Origin: Halopelagius longus
GTDB lineage: Archaea > Halobacteriota > Halobacteria > Halobacteriales > Haloferacaceae
Assembly (NCBI RefSeq): GCF_900100875.1
Contig: NZ_FNKQ01000003.1
Span: 372,001 to 436,000, forward strand
Length of the DNA stretch: 64,000 bases
Reading direction: 5' to 3'
Shown here in pieces: positions 1 to 9,650 of the stretch (the first letter of the stretch is position 1; every line of letters begins with the position of its first letter). A program made the position numbers and the translations under genes. A model generated the notes under the pieces. That model worked only from the letters and a program-made list of their open reading frames with translations. It ran no database searches and was not told the origin of the DNA.

Positions 1-1384
1 CGGTATCGGCCACCTCGCCGAGGCGCGTCCCGTCCGCGTAGACGTCGTAGTGGTCCACGCCGGTGTCGTCCGACGCCGCGTCCCACGCCAACTCGACCGC
101 CGCGTCGGTGTGGGCCGGCGACGAGAGGTTCGCCGGCGCCGACGGCGGCGACGTGTCCGCGGACCCGTCGTCGCCGCTTCCGTCGTCCGTCGTGCCGTCG
201 TCCGTCGTCGTGCCGACCGCCGCCTCCACGTCGAGGATGCCGTACCCGTAGCGCACGTCGTGTCCGGTCCGACCGGCGTCCTCCGCCGTGTCGCGCAGGC
301 GCGTCCGGGCGTCCGCGTTCGAGTGGCCGGCGGCCATCAGGAGGCCCGCCGCGCCCGCGACGTGCGGGCAAGCCATCGACGTGCCGGAGAGCACCGCGTA
401 CCTGCCGTCGCTGTACGTCGAGGTGATTTCGACGCCGGGGGCCGCCAGTTCGATTTCGTCGCCGTAGTTCGACCACTCGGGAACGGAGTCGTCGTCGGCG
501 GTGGCGCTGACCGCGACGACCGAGTCGTACGCGGCGGGGGCCGTTTGGGCGACGTCCGCGCCCTCGTTTCCGGCCGCGGCGACCAGTAGCACGCCATTGT
601 TGGCGGCGTAGTTGCACGCGTCCTCGATGGTCGAGGAGAGCGTCCCGCCGAGACTCAGACTGCCCACGTCCCAGCCGTTGTCGGCGACGTACTCGATGCC
701 GGCCGCCACGTCGGAGTACGTTCCGCTACCGTCGTCTTCGAGGACTTTGACCGCGTGGAGCGTCGCCCCGGACGCGACGCCGACGACGCCCTCGCCGTTC
801 GAGACGGCGGCGGCGATGCCCGCGGCGTGGGTCCCGTGCCCGTTGCCGTCGTTCCAGTCGCTCGGGTCCGTACTGGAGTCGTTGCGCCAGTCCTTCCCGA
901 CGGTGAACGCGACGCCCTCGCCGAGGTTCTCCGCGAGGTCGGGGTGGTCGTTGTCGATGCCGGTGTCGATGACGGCGACGTGGGACCCGGACCCCGTCGT
1001 CGCGTCGGCGACCTTCTCGGCGTCCACCCGGTCTACGCCCCACGGCACTTCGCTCGAACTCGCATCTATGTCCGCGGGCCCGGAGATGGCGCGGACGACG
1101 CCGTCGGGTTCGACGTAGCGCACGTCGGGGCGTCGAGACAGTCCGCGGAGGGCCTCTTCGGGGAAGGTGCCCGCGACGGCGTGACCGATGTCGCCGAAGT
1201 CGAAGACGCGCTTCACCGACGACGCGCGCCTGCGCGCCTCTCGGGCCGCCCCCTTCGAGGCGGTGCCGACGACGAAACGGCCCCGAGACGCGCTTGCGAC
1301 GCCCGACCCCGCAGTTCCGATACCGATTCCCGCGCCGGCGAGTGTGAGGAGCCGGCGACGACTGAGTTGATTAGAGTTTGTCAT
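1..1384 (-). CDS. Tat-exported subtilisin-like serine protease (halolysin type), C-terminus cut by window edge
   Basis: Secreted endopeptidase of family S8. Translating from the ATG at 1384 gives a twin-arginine signal (SRRRLL at residues 8-13 followed by an Ala/Gly-rich hydrophobic run), a prodomain to about residue 120, and a subtilase domain with the full catalytic triad: Asp140 in VIDTG, His183 in GHGTH and Ser336 in SGTSMACPH. An oxyanion-hole AAGNEG motif lies between them. After about residue 400 there is a Thr/Asp/Gly/Ser-rich linker and then a fibronectin type III-like segment (PSAPANLSSPA) that runs off the window. Halolysins carry such C-terminal domains and are exported folded by Tat, which fits. 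The gene is monocistronic with a long structured leader (see the hairpin entry). Known of the family: extracellular proteolysis in high salt, with autocatalytic removal of the prodomain. Confidence 0.93.
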   Translation of the reverse strand, partial: MTNSNQLSRRRLLTLAGAGIGIGTAGSGVASASRGRFVVGTASKGAAREARRRASSVKRVFDFGDIGHAVAGTFPEEALRGLSRRPDVRYVEPDGVVRAISGPADIDASSSEVPWGVDRVDAEKVADATTGSGSHVAVIDTGIDNDHPDLAENLGEGVAFTVGKDWRNDSSTDPSDWNDGNGHGTHAAGIAAAVSNGEGVVGVASGATLHAVKVLEDDGSGTYSDVAAGIEYVADNGWDVGSLSLGGTLSSTIEDACNYAANNGVLLVAAAGNEGADVAQTAPAAYDSVVAVSATADDDSVPEWSNYGDEIELAAPGVEITSTYSDGRYAVLSGTSMACPHVAGAAGLLMAAGHSNADARTRLRDTAEDAGRTGHDVRYGYGILDVEAAVGTTTDDGTTDDGSGDDGSADTSPPSAPANLSSPAHTDAAVELAWDAASDDTGVDHYDVYADGTRLGEVADT

Positions 1385-1401
1385 TTGGTTTGTTGTTCGA
1401 A

Positions 1402-1447
1402 ATCCTACGTTTGAAGCACATTCCGGTGGAATGTACAAACATAGGAT
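1402..1447 (-). promoter_or_regulatory. Interrupted palindrome in the leader/operator of the protease gene
   Basis: Three pairs of complementary blocks are nested around a GGT centre: ATCCTA (1402) with TAGGAT (1442), GTTTG (1409) with CAAAC (1436), and ACATTCC (1418) with GGAATGT (1428). That is 18 possible base pairs with one mismatch and a small asymmetric bulge. On the coding strand it begins about 18 nt upstream of the ATG and ends next to the transcription start expected from the TATA-like sequence at 1473-1480. It could be a 5'-UTR stem-loop or an operator over the start site. Confidence 0.6.
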
Positions 1448-1472
1448 ACAGAACTATACGAAATCAGATACG

Positions 1473-1480
1473 TAATAAAT
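1473..1480 (-). promoter_or_regulatory. TATA-like box of the protease gene
   Basis: Coding-strand sequence ATTTATTA in an AT-rich stretch. Usual archaeal spacing places transcription start near 1449, giving a leader of about 65 nt, long for a haloarchaeon and beginning with the palindrome at 1402-1447. Confidence 0.45.
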
Positions 1481-1661
1481 CTACTTACTCACGAAAACCG
1501 TTCGAACGTCGAGTCCTGTCGTTCCGGAGACAGAGAACGTGCGGGTGAACGGCAGAAAGGGAGGACGAGGTGGGACGAACGCGCGAACTGCCGCCTCTCG
1601 CGGAGGTGTGCGTCGGTCACCCAAACATTCATCAACACGGGTGTCCTTGCCACGGTTGACA

Positions 1662-1835
1662 ATGCCAGACACAAAGAATGGCCGGGAGCGGAAGGGCCGC
1701 AACAAGAGGAATCAGCTCCAAGAGCGTCTCTACTCGCGCGAGATAGAGGCCGTGGAGTCCGACGAGGAACTCCCGCCGTTCGAGGCGACTCCCGAGACGC
1801 CGTTTCTGACGGACGATCTTCCGGACGAGGAGTGA
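1662..1835 (+). CDS. Small charged hypothetical protein upstream of the thermosome
   Basis: 57 residues from the ATG at 1662. The N-terminal third is basic (KNGRERKGRNKRNQ) and the remainder is acidic and proline-containing, ending TDDLPDEE. There is no hydrophobic segment and no cysteine. A longer reading frame extends upstream, but it is arginine-rich without a recognisable start, so the internal ATG is preferred. Function unknown; the split charge could suit RNA or protein binding, which is inference only. It has the same orientation as the thermosome gene 264 bp downstream, but the latter has its own promoter, so an operon is unlikely. Confidence 0.6.
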   Translation: MPDTKNGRERKGRNKRNQLQERLYSREIEAVESDEELPPFEATPETPFLTDDLPDEE

Positions 1836-2052
1836 GGCCGCCCGGCCGCAGGCCGCGTCCCCGACACACGACCTTTTTGCCGCCGCCCCGTCCCGCCGCC
1901 GACTCGAACTCTCGTACATAAATCTACCCCCGCATTCGCGAGAACCGAACGGTCGCCGAGTACGACGGAGGCGGTCGAATCGGGAGGTAACCACGACGAC
2001 GGAGTGGTTCTGCGATACTCCGTGCGCGGTGGTGACAACCCTCTCGGTTATC

Positions 2053-2072
2053 CGAAACCCAAATTTTATATA
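2053..2072 (+). promoter_or_regulatory. Thermosome promoter (BRE and TATA box)
   Basis: A purine-rich CGAAACCC (2053-2060) precedes TTTTATATA (2064-2072), 28 nt before the ATG at 2100. The spacing implies an almost leaderless mRNA. A CGAA-type element next to TATA is described for heat-inducible haloarchaeal cct promoters. Confidence 0.7.
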
Positions 2073-2099
2073 GAATCACAAACAATCTCTCGGTGAACT

Positions 2100-3764
<1,665 letters not shown>

Positions 3765-3838
3765 AGTAGGCCGACAGCCACACTCACACGCCGACTCCCG
3801 ACCCTCACTGCACCGCGCGCCGACCGTACGACCGACCG

Positions 3839-3844
3839 TTTTTT
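3839..3844 (+). terminator. T-tract terminator after the thermosome gene
   Basis: Six consecutive T residues in otherwise GC-rich sequence, 75 nt after the thermosome stop codon. Archaeal RNA polymerase terminates at oligo-U tracts without an obligatory hairpin. Confidence 0.55.
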
Positions 3845-4023
3845 CGCCGACTCCTCACCGCCAGCGTCGAGTGGCGCAATCGCGTCGCTCCGCGGACACC
3901 ACCTTGTCCGCCATCCGAAGTACACGATAGAATACGGACTGTGTTCGAAAAGTTCCCGGTTCTGTGGCTCCGAGTCCGATTTCGGTATGAACTAAGTGGC
4001 GGTCGCAGAAACAGAACGCCATC

Positions 4024-5019
4024 ATGCAGACGCTACTCCTGAACAGCGACGACGTCCACGAGAACGCGAACATGGCGGACCTCATCCCCGCCGTCGAGGA
4101 GGCGTTCGCCGCCTTCGAACGCGGCGACGCGCAGATGCCGCCGAAGTCCTACATCGACCTGCCGCGGTACAACGGCGACTTCCGGTCGATGCCCGCCTAC
4201 ATGGACGCCGGCGACTGGGACGCCGCGGGCATCAAGTGGGTCAACGTCCACACCGACAACGACGAACACGGCCTCCCCACCGTCATGGGAACGATGGTGT
4301 ACTCCTCGCCGGAGACGGCGTTCCCCCTCGCCATCATGGACGGCACCGAACTGACGATGAAGCGAACGGGCGCGGCGGCGGCCGTCGCCACCGACCACCT
4401 CGCCGTCGAGGACGCCACCTCGATGGGCATCGTCGGCGCGGGCGTCCAGTCGTACACCCAGTTGGAGGCCATCTCGACGGTCCGCGACATCGAAGACGTC
4501 GTAATCTCGGACGTCGACGAGGAACGCGTCGCGAACTTCATCGACGCCTTCGAGGACCGATTCGACGTGCGCGCGGGGTCCATCGAGGAAGCGGCCGCCT
4601 GCGACGTACTCTCGACGGTCACGCCCGTCGAATCGCCGATCGTCCCGCGGGACGCCGTCGGCGACCGGACCCACATCAACGCGATGGGCGCGGACGCCGA
4701 GGGGAAACACGAACTCGAAGACGAGATACTGCTGGACGCCAAACTCGTCATCGACGACCACGAGCAGACGACCCACTCCGGCGAGATAAACGTCCCCTAC
4801 AACGAGGGCGTCCTCACCGACGACGACATCTACGGCGCTATCGGCGAGATAGTCGTCGGCGACAAAGCGGGCCGCACCGACGACGACGGCATCACCGTCT
4901 TCGACTCGACGGGACTTGCGATTCAGGACGTCGCGGCCGCCCACGTCGTCTACGAACACGCAGACGAGAACGACAACGGCTACCCGTTCGACCTGTTGGG
5001 CCTCGCGGGCGAGAACTGA
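4024..5019 (+). CDS. Ornithine cyclodeaminase / alanine dehydrogenase family protein (mu-crystallin family)
   Basis: NAD(P)-dependent enzyme of the OCD/mu-crystallin family, 331 residues, normal length. Visible features: N-terminal substrate half with YIDLP, FRSMPAYM, GIKWVNVHTDN and MGTMVYSS, then TELTMKRTGAAAAVATDHLA and a Rossmann nucleotide motif GIVGAGVQSYTQLEAI near residue 139, and the C-terminal STGLAIQDVAAAHVVYEHA typical of archaeal members. Family enzymes interconvert alanine and pyruvate (archaeal alanine dehydrogenase), cyclise ornithine to proline, or reduce cyclic imines; the sequence alone does not decide between them. The neighbours are unrelated and the gene seems monocistronic. 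Confidence 0.88.
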   Translation: MQTLLLNSDDVHENANMADLIPAVEEAFAAFERGDAQMPPKSYIDLPRYNGDFRSMPAYMDAGDWDAAGIKWVNVHTDNDEHGLPTVMGTMVYSSPETAFPLAIMDGTELTMKRTGAAAAVATDHLAVEDATSMGIVGAGVQSYTQLEAISTVRDIEDVVISDVDEERVANFIDAFEDRFDVRAGSIEEAAACDVLSTVTPVESPIVPRDAVGDRTHINAMGADAEGKHELEDEILLDAKLVIDDHEQTTHSGEINVPYNEGVLTDDDIYGAIGEIVVGDKAGRTDDDGITVFDSTGLAIQDVAAAHVVYEHADENDNGYPFDLLGLAGEN

Positions 5020-5025
5020 GTCGGG

Positions 5026-5160
5026 TTACTCCTCCGCCCCGCCGCGCCCGGCGACGGCGTCGAGAACCTTCGTAACCAGCCAGACGGCGATGAGGAGCGG
5101 TAAGAAGGGGATGAAGAGGACGACGACGAGGAGGAACATCGTCCACCCCAGCGAGTCCAT
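5026..5160 (-). CDS. 44-residue single-span membrane peptide
   Basis: Starting at the ATG at 5160 the peptide is MDSLGWTM, then a hydrophobic run of about 25 residues (FLLVVVLFIPFLPLLIAVWL) and a short charged tail ending AGRGGAEE. The longer open frame upstream is low-quality and overlaps the antisense of a zinc-finger gene, so the short start is preferred. The stop lies 7 bp from the stop of the convergent dehydrogenase gene. Function unknown; a single membrane helix is predicted by eye. Confidence 0.55.
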   Translation of the reverse strand: MDSLGWTMFLLVVVLFIPFLPLLIAVWLVTKVLDAVAGRGGAEE

Positions 5161-5299
5161 CTCTCTGTCTTCGTGGGAGGCGTAACCGGGCGTGGCCGTT
5201 CTGTACGCGCGCGTCAGAAGTCCGGGCCGGTTTTCGTCGCTCGTACCGGTCGCTACGGGCGGTTGCACGAAAAAAACTGGCCGACGGACCGCTATCGAA

Positions 5300-5434
5300 C
5301 TACAGTGAACGCCACCGCGCGGCCTCCCGCGTCTGGCCGCACTCTGGACACTCGTACGTCCGCCTGTCCGCGCAGTCGGACCCGACTTTGTCGTCCGCCC
5401 GTCGCATCTCCACCTCGCAGTCACGGCAGTGCAT
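5300..5434 (-). CDS. CPxCG-type micro zinc-finger protein (44 aa)
   Basis: The ATG at 5434 opens a 44-codon frame with two zinc knuckles: CRDC at residues 3-6 and CPECG at 29-33, separated by a charged spacer (EVEMRRADDKVGS) with an additional Cys21, and a basic C-terminus ending ARWRSL. The cysteine pairs, AT-rich promoter and start spacing support it as a real gene. Haloarchaea encode many such proteins below 70 residues; in Haloferax some affect motility, biofilm and stress responses. No specific role can be assigned here. Confidence 0.8.
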   Translation of the reverse strand: MHCRDCEVEMRRADDKVGSDCADRRTYECPECGQTREAARWRSL

Positions 5435-5450
5435 GCATCCATTCTCTCGG

Positions 5451-5497
5451 CTGATAATGTAAATCTAGGGGAATTTCACTTCGAACTACACAGTTCG
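5451..5497 (-). promoter_or_regulatory. Promoter and upstream palindrome of the micro zinc-finger gene
   Basis: On the coding strand an AT-rich GATTTACATTAT (5453-5464) lies about 25 nt before the ATG at 5434, predicting a leaderless transcript. Upstream is a perfect inverted repeat, CGAACT, four bases ACAC, AGTTCG (5482-5497), placed where a haloarchaeal activator or repressor could contact the transcription complex. Confidence 0.5.
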
Positions 5498-5575
5498 GGA
5501 CTCGGGTCGCCGTTCGGAGAGTCGGAGCATCGGGAGTATCACGGCTGATAGCCCGCGGAAAGCGCATCAGGTCGG

Positions 5576-5650
5576 ACGGAGGCGGAGGGCGGAGAGGGAG
5601 AAAGCCGGCGGCGGAGAGCGGAGGACGGAAAGCGGAGAAAGAGCGGAGCG
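5576..5650 (-). terminator. Pyrimidine-rich 3' region downstream of leuS
   Basis: About 75 bp that is almost all purine on the + strand, with repeated GCGGAG units, so the leuS transcript would end in a C/U-rich tract. No protein-coding frame is evident in 5461-5675. Similar tracts follow several other minus-strand genes in this window. Confidence 0.35.
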
Positions 5651-5675
5651 TCGCGGCGTCGGAAGGCGGCGCGAG

Positions 5676-8543
5676 TTACTCGACTTCGAGGTTTATCGCG
5701 GGGCGGAGCGGAATCGCCTGCTTCGTCTCCTCGGCGTCCTCGCCTTCGATCTCGACGACCACGTCGGCGTCGAACTCCTCGCCGAGGAACGCCGCGGCGC
5801 GTTCGTACGTCGCCGCCTCGTCTATCCGCGAGAGCGCTCGGAGCTGTTCCTCGTCGCGTCCGCGGGCGAACTCGACGAGCTCCTGCACGAGGTCGTTGAC
5901 CTCGTTACCGCGTTCGCGCAGGTCGGGGTCCTGCATGACCTTCCCCATGACGGCCCCTTGGTCGGTGCCGACGTCGGCGACGGTTTCGAGGACGTCGCGC
6001 TTCCAGTCGGCGGCGACGGTGATTCGAATCCGGTCGGGGTCGGCCTCCGGAATCGGTTCGTCGGCGTTCGCCAGTGACTGCTGGATGCCCTGAACGTCCT
6101 CGACGAGGCGTTCGACCTGCCCCTCCTCGACTTCGACGGCGAGGCTCTCGAACTCCTCGTCGGGTTCGGGCCACGGCGCGTCCTCGGCGGGCGTGCCGGT
6201 GAGGCGTTCGTGGAGTTCGTTCGTCATGAACGGGACGAACGGCGCGAGGAGTCGCAGGCGCGTCTCCAAGACGTGCGCCAGCGTCCACCGCGCCGCCGGG
6301 CGGTCCAAGTCGGTCCGCCGTCGGTACCAGCGCAGGTGCTCCTCGAAGTTGTAGAAGGCGGCCTGACTGGCGGTGCGCGTCTCCGACTGCTCCATCGCCT
6401 CGGTGACGGTGCGGACGGTGCCTTGGAGCTTCGACAGCAACCAGCGGTCCTCGCCGGCGAGTTCCGGCCGTTCCTCGGGCACCTCGCCCTCGATAATCTC
6501 GTCGGCTCGGTTCCAGAACCGCTCTAACTGGTCGCGGACGGACTCGACCTGTTCGGCCCGCCAGTCGTAGTCCTGCCACGGTTCCGCGGAGTTGAGCAGG
6601 AAGAAGCGAACCGTGTCGGCCCCGTAGTTCTCGATGGCCTCGCCGGGGAGGACGACGTGGCCCTTCGAGGAGGACATCGCCTGCCCCTCCAACAGGCCCA
6701 TGCCCATGATGACGATGCCTTCGGGCCACTCGGCGGGGTCGAACAGTTCCGCGTGGTGGAACAGGTAGAACGTGAGGTGGTTCGAGATGAGGTCGTTCGC
6801 GGAGAACCGGTAGTTCACGGGGTACCAGTAGTTCCACTCCTCGCGCAGTTCGAGGGCCGTCTCGTCGGGGTCGTCGGTCGCCTCCGCGCCGTAGAACAGC
6901 GTATCGAAGAAGTCGCGGTCCATCTCCTCGACCGGAACGTCCTGCAGGCGGTGGGCGATGGTGTAGTACGCCATGTAGATGGTCGAGTCCGACAGGGGCT
7001 CGATGACGAAGTCGTCGTCCCACGGCAGGCGCGTCCCGAGGCCGTAGTTACGGATGCACGGCCACTCGTTCAACCAGTCGATGGTGTGGTCGTACTCGCC
7101 GCGGGTGTTCGACGGGATGGCCTCCATCTGCGAGACGAGTTCGTGGGCCTCCCGCTTCCACGCCTCGTCGTTGTAGCGCAGGAACCACGTGTCCTGTTCG
7201 GCGACGACGACGTCGCCGCCGCACCGGCAGACGACATGTTCGGAGAACTCCTGCATCGTCCCGAACGCCCCCGAGTCGCGGTGGGCGTCGCGGAACTTCG
7301 TGCGGACGTCCTCGACGAGTTCGCCCGCGAACTCGCCGTACTCGTCGTTGAGACGGCCCGCGTGGAACTCCTTGTTGTACAGGTCCTTGGTCGCTTTCTC
7401 CAAGGCGGGGTCCTCGGACGATTCGACGTCCGCCTCCTCGACGGCGGACTTCGCGGGTATCTCGCCGTAGCCCTCGACGGAGAGGATGGGGACGGGTTCG
7501 ATGGCCTCGACTTCGTCGGGGTCGATGCCGTACTCGCGCATCCGGTCGTCGTCGGCTTTCGCCTCCTGCAACGCCACGTAGTCGTCCGGCGAGTGCGCCG
7601 GCACGGACATGACGACGCCCGTCGCGTTCTCGGCGTCCACGAACGACGCGGGCAGGATGAGCACCTCGTCGCCCGTGATGGGGTTCTCGACGCGTTCGCC
7701 GACGAGTTCCTCGCCGGCGGCGGTTCGTTTGACCGTCACGTCGTGGCCCTGCAGGTCGAGTTTCTCGACGGCGGCGGCGGAGACGAACCACTCCTCGCCG
7801 TCCACGTCGGCGTAGGCGTAGTCGGCGTCGGGGTCGATGTATGCGTTCGTGACGCCGCGGACCGTCTCCGGGCGGAGCGTCGCCATCGGGACGACGGTGT
7901 CGCCGAGGGAGAATCGAACGAGCGTGTACTCTTGGAACTCCGCCTCCTCGCCCTCCAACAGGTCGTGGGTCGTGACGGGTTGCTCCTCGTTCGTGCAGTA
8001 CTTCACCGGGTGCAGACCCTTCTCCAGGAGGCCGCGGTCCTTCAGCGTCTCGTACTGCCACGTGATGAACTTCGAGTAGCGCTCGTCGTTCGTGGTGAAC
8101 TCGCGCCGCCAGTCGACGGACAACCCGAGGTTCTTCATCCCCTTCTTGTAGTGCTCCTCGATGAAGTACCGGGCGTAGCCCATCGGCGTCTCCAGGTCCT
8201 GAAGCGTCTCCTCGGGCACGTCGTAGGTGTCCCGGAGGACGGACAGTTGCTTCTCTTCGCCCTTCTTCAGGCGCTCCACCGCGCCGATGATGGGCGTCCC
8301 CGTGACGTGCCACGCGATGGGAAACAGGACGTTGTCCCCCTGCTGGCGTCGGTACCGCGCGTACACGTCGGGCACCGTGTACGTCCTCGCGTGCCCGATG
8401 TGCATCCCGCCGCTGGGGTAGGGGTACGGAACCGTGATGAACGTGGGGTCCTCGTCGTCCTCGGAGGGTTCGGCCTCGTACCGCCCCGTCTCGGACCACC
8501 GCTCCCGCCATCGCTCTTCGAGTTCCTGCGGGTCGTATTCCAT
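5676..8543 (-). CDS. leuS: Leucyl-tRNA synthetase
   Basis: Class Ia aminoacyl-tRNA synthetase that charges tRNA-Leu; cytosolic and essential. The 955-residue protein has the N-terminal ATP site with the HIGH motif (MHIGHARTYTVPD near residue 48), a large CP1 editing domain between about residues 200 and 430, zinc-type CRCGGDVV, WHVTGTPI and WPEGIVIMGMGLLEGQ motifs, and the KMSKS-equivalent MSSSKGH near residue 624, followed by the anticodon-binding helical domain and a C-terminal extension. The order and length match the archaeal/eukaryal LeuRS type rather than the bacterial one. It is transcribed alone from a TATA element 30 nt upstream. Confidence 0.98.
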   Translation of the reverse strand: MEYDPQELEERWRERWSETGRYEAEPSEDDEDPTFITVPYPYPSGGMHIGHARTYTVPDVYARYRRQQGDNVLFPIAWHVTGTPIIGAVERLKKGEEKQLSVLRDTYDVPEETLQDLETPMGYARYFIEEHYKKGMKNLGLSVDWRREFTTNDERYSKFITWQYETLKDRGLLEKGLHPVKYCTNEEQPVTTHDLLEGEEAEFQEYTLVRFSLGDTVVPMATLRPETVRGVTNAYIDPDADYAYADVDGEEWFVSAAAVEKLDLQGHDVTVKRTAAGEELVGERVENPITGDEVLILPASFVDAENATGVVMSVPAHSPDDYVALQEAKADDDRMREYGIDPDEVEAIEPVPILSVEGYGEIPAKSAVEEADVESSEDPALEKATKDLYNKEFHAGRLNDEYGEFAGELVEDVRTKFRDAHRDSGAFGTMQEFSEHVVCRCGGDVVVAEQDTWFLRYNDEAWKREAHELVSQMEAIPSNTRGEYDHTIDWLNEWPCIRNYGLGTRLPWDDDFVIEPLSDSTIYMAYYTIAHRLQDVPVEEMDRDFFDTLFYGAEATDDPDETALELREEWNYWYPVNYRFSANDLISNHLTFYLFHHAELFDPAEWPEGIVIMGMGLLEGQAMSSSKGHVVLPGEAIENYGADTVRFFLLNSAEPWQDYDWRAEQVESVRDQLERFWNRADEIIEGEVPEERPELAGEDRWLLSKLQGTVRTVTEAMEQSETRTASQAAFYNFEEHLRWYRRRTDLDRPAARWTLAHVLETRLRLLAPFVPFMTNELHERLTGTPAEDAPWPEPDEEFESLAVEVEEGQVERLVEDVQGIQQSLANADEPIPEADPDRIRITVAADWKRDVLETVADVGTDQGAVMGKVMQDPDLRERGNEVNDLVQELVEFARGRDEEQLRALSRIDEAATYERAAAFLGEEFDADVVVEIEGEDAEETKQAIPLRPAINLEVE

Positions 8544-8568
8544 GTCTGTGTCGTCAGGGGTGCGGACC

Positions 8569-8577
8569 TAAAATATC
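8569..8577 (-). promoter_or_regulatory. TATA box of leuS
   Basis: Coding-strand GATATTTTA, centred about 30 nt upstream of the ATG at 8543, implies a transcript with a leader of only a few nucleotides. The remaining 8578-8765 intergenic stretch shows no further gene. Confidence 0.55.
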
Positions 8578-8765
8578 TCCTATACCCGACTCGCGTACTG
8601 TCAGATGGCGCTTCCGCCGCCGATTCTCCGCGCGAAGGACGACTGCGTTCGACGGGGCGTCCCTCTCGGGGGCCTCAGATGCAGTCGCCGACGGGTCGTT
8701 CACCGTCTCCCGGACCCTAGAGCCGTGTGAACACTTTTGCTCGGCCGGGCCGAAGGTACGCGCCT

Positions 8766-9650
8766 ATGGCCGACGACGGAACTGGCGGCCCGGTGCTGGT
8801 CGGACTCGACGATCCGGCGCACGTCCAGCAGTTAGTTCGCACCGCCGGTGACCTCGCTCGCCTCGGTGACGGCACGGTGCGTCTCGTGACCGTCGTGGTG
8901 AAGCCGCACGACTCGCCGTTCGGTCTGTTCGACGACGAGACCATCGTCCGCGAGTACGGCGGCGACAGCCGCGAACTCGTCGAACGGGCGGACGCTCCGG
9001 CGGACGTCACCGTCGAACGCGACGTGGTCGTCGCGCGGTCACCGACGCGCGGCCTCCTGAAAGCGGTCGAGAAGACCGATCCGTCCGCGCTCCTCGTCGG
9101 GTGGCGGGAGCGTTCGCGGCGGAGCGACGCCGTCCTCGGAACGACGGTCGACGCACTCGTCGAACGGGCGGAGTGTGACCTGTACGTCGAACGCGTCGGC
9201 CGCGAAGCCGACGGCGTCGACTCCGTCCTCCTCCCCGTCGCGGGCGGCCCACACGTCGACGTAGCGGCGATGATGGCGGCGGCCATCGCCGTTCGGAACG
9301 ACGCTCGGGTGGTCGTCTTCTCGGTGGCCGACGCGGATACCGACGTGGCGGCGGCGACGGAGTTCGCCGAGGAGGGTCACAGAACGCTCGCCACCGTCTC
9401 CGGCGTCGAACCGGCGGTCGAGACTGTCGTCCGCGAAGCCGCGAACCCGACGGACGCCGTCGGCGAGGAGGCGGCGAACCACGACGTGGTCGTATTGGGT
9501 GCGACCCGACGCGGCGCACTCCGGCGTCGACTCGTCGGGTCGGTGGCGAGACGAATCGTCAGGCGGACCGACGAGACGATTATCCTCGCCAGAGACGGTG
9601 CGGTGGTCGGCGGTCCGATTCACCGCCTCGGAGAACTGTTGCGACGATGA
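8766..9650 (+). CDS. Tandem universal stress protein (two USP domains)
   Basis: 294 residues from the ATG at 8766 (an upstream ATG at 8727 would add a basic, non-conserved stretch). Two alpha/beta USP units are visible: residues 1-145 (PVLVGLDDPAHVQQLVR start) and about 160-280 (SVLLPVAGGPHVDVAAMM start, DVVVLGATRRGALRRRLVGSVARRIVRR end). The second unit keeps a G-x9-G-S type ATP-site loop; the first is degenerate (VLGTTVDALVERA). The gene overlaps the following phosphate permease by ATGA, so the two are translationally coupled. Inference: a regulatory or sensory partner of the permease, perhaps ATP-responsive, as with other transporter-linked USP proteins. Confidence 0.85.
   Translation: MADDGTGGPVLVGLDDPAHVQQLVRTAGDLARLGDGTVRLVTVVVKPHDSPFGLFDDETIVREYGGDSRELVERADAPADVTVERDVVVARSPTRGLLKAVEKTDPSALLVGWRERSRRSDAVLGTTVDALVERAECDLYVERVGREADGVDSVLLPVAGGPHVDVAAMMAAAIAVRNDARVVVFSVADADTDVAAATEFAEEGHRTLATVSGVEPAVETVVREAANPTDAVGEEAANHDVVVLGATRRGALRRRLVGSVARRIVRRTDETIILARDGAVVGGPIHRLGELLRR

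Noticed and set aside
6657-8720. Very long plus-strand open frame opposite leuS
   Set aside because: Antisense shadow: leuS is complete and recognisable over its full length on the minus strand.
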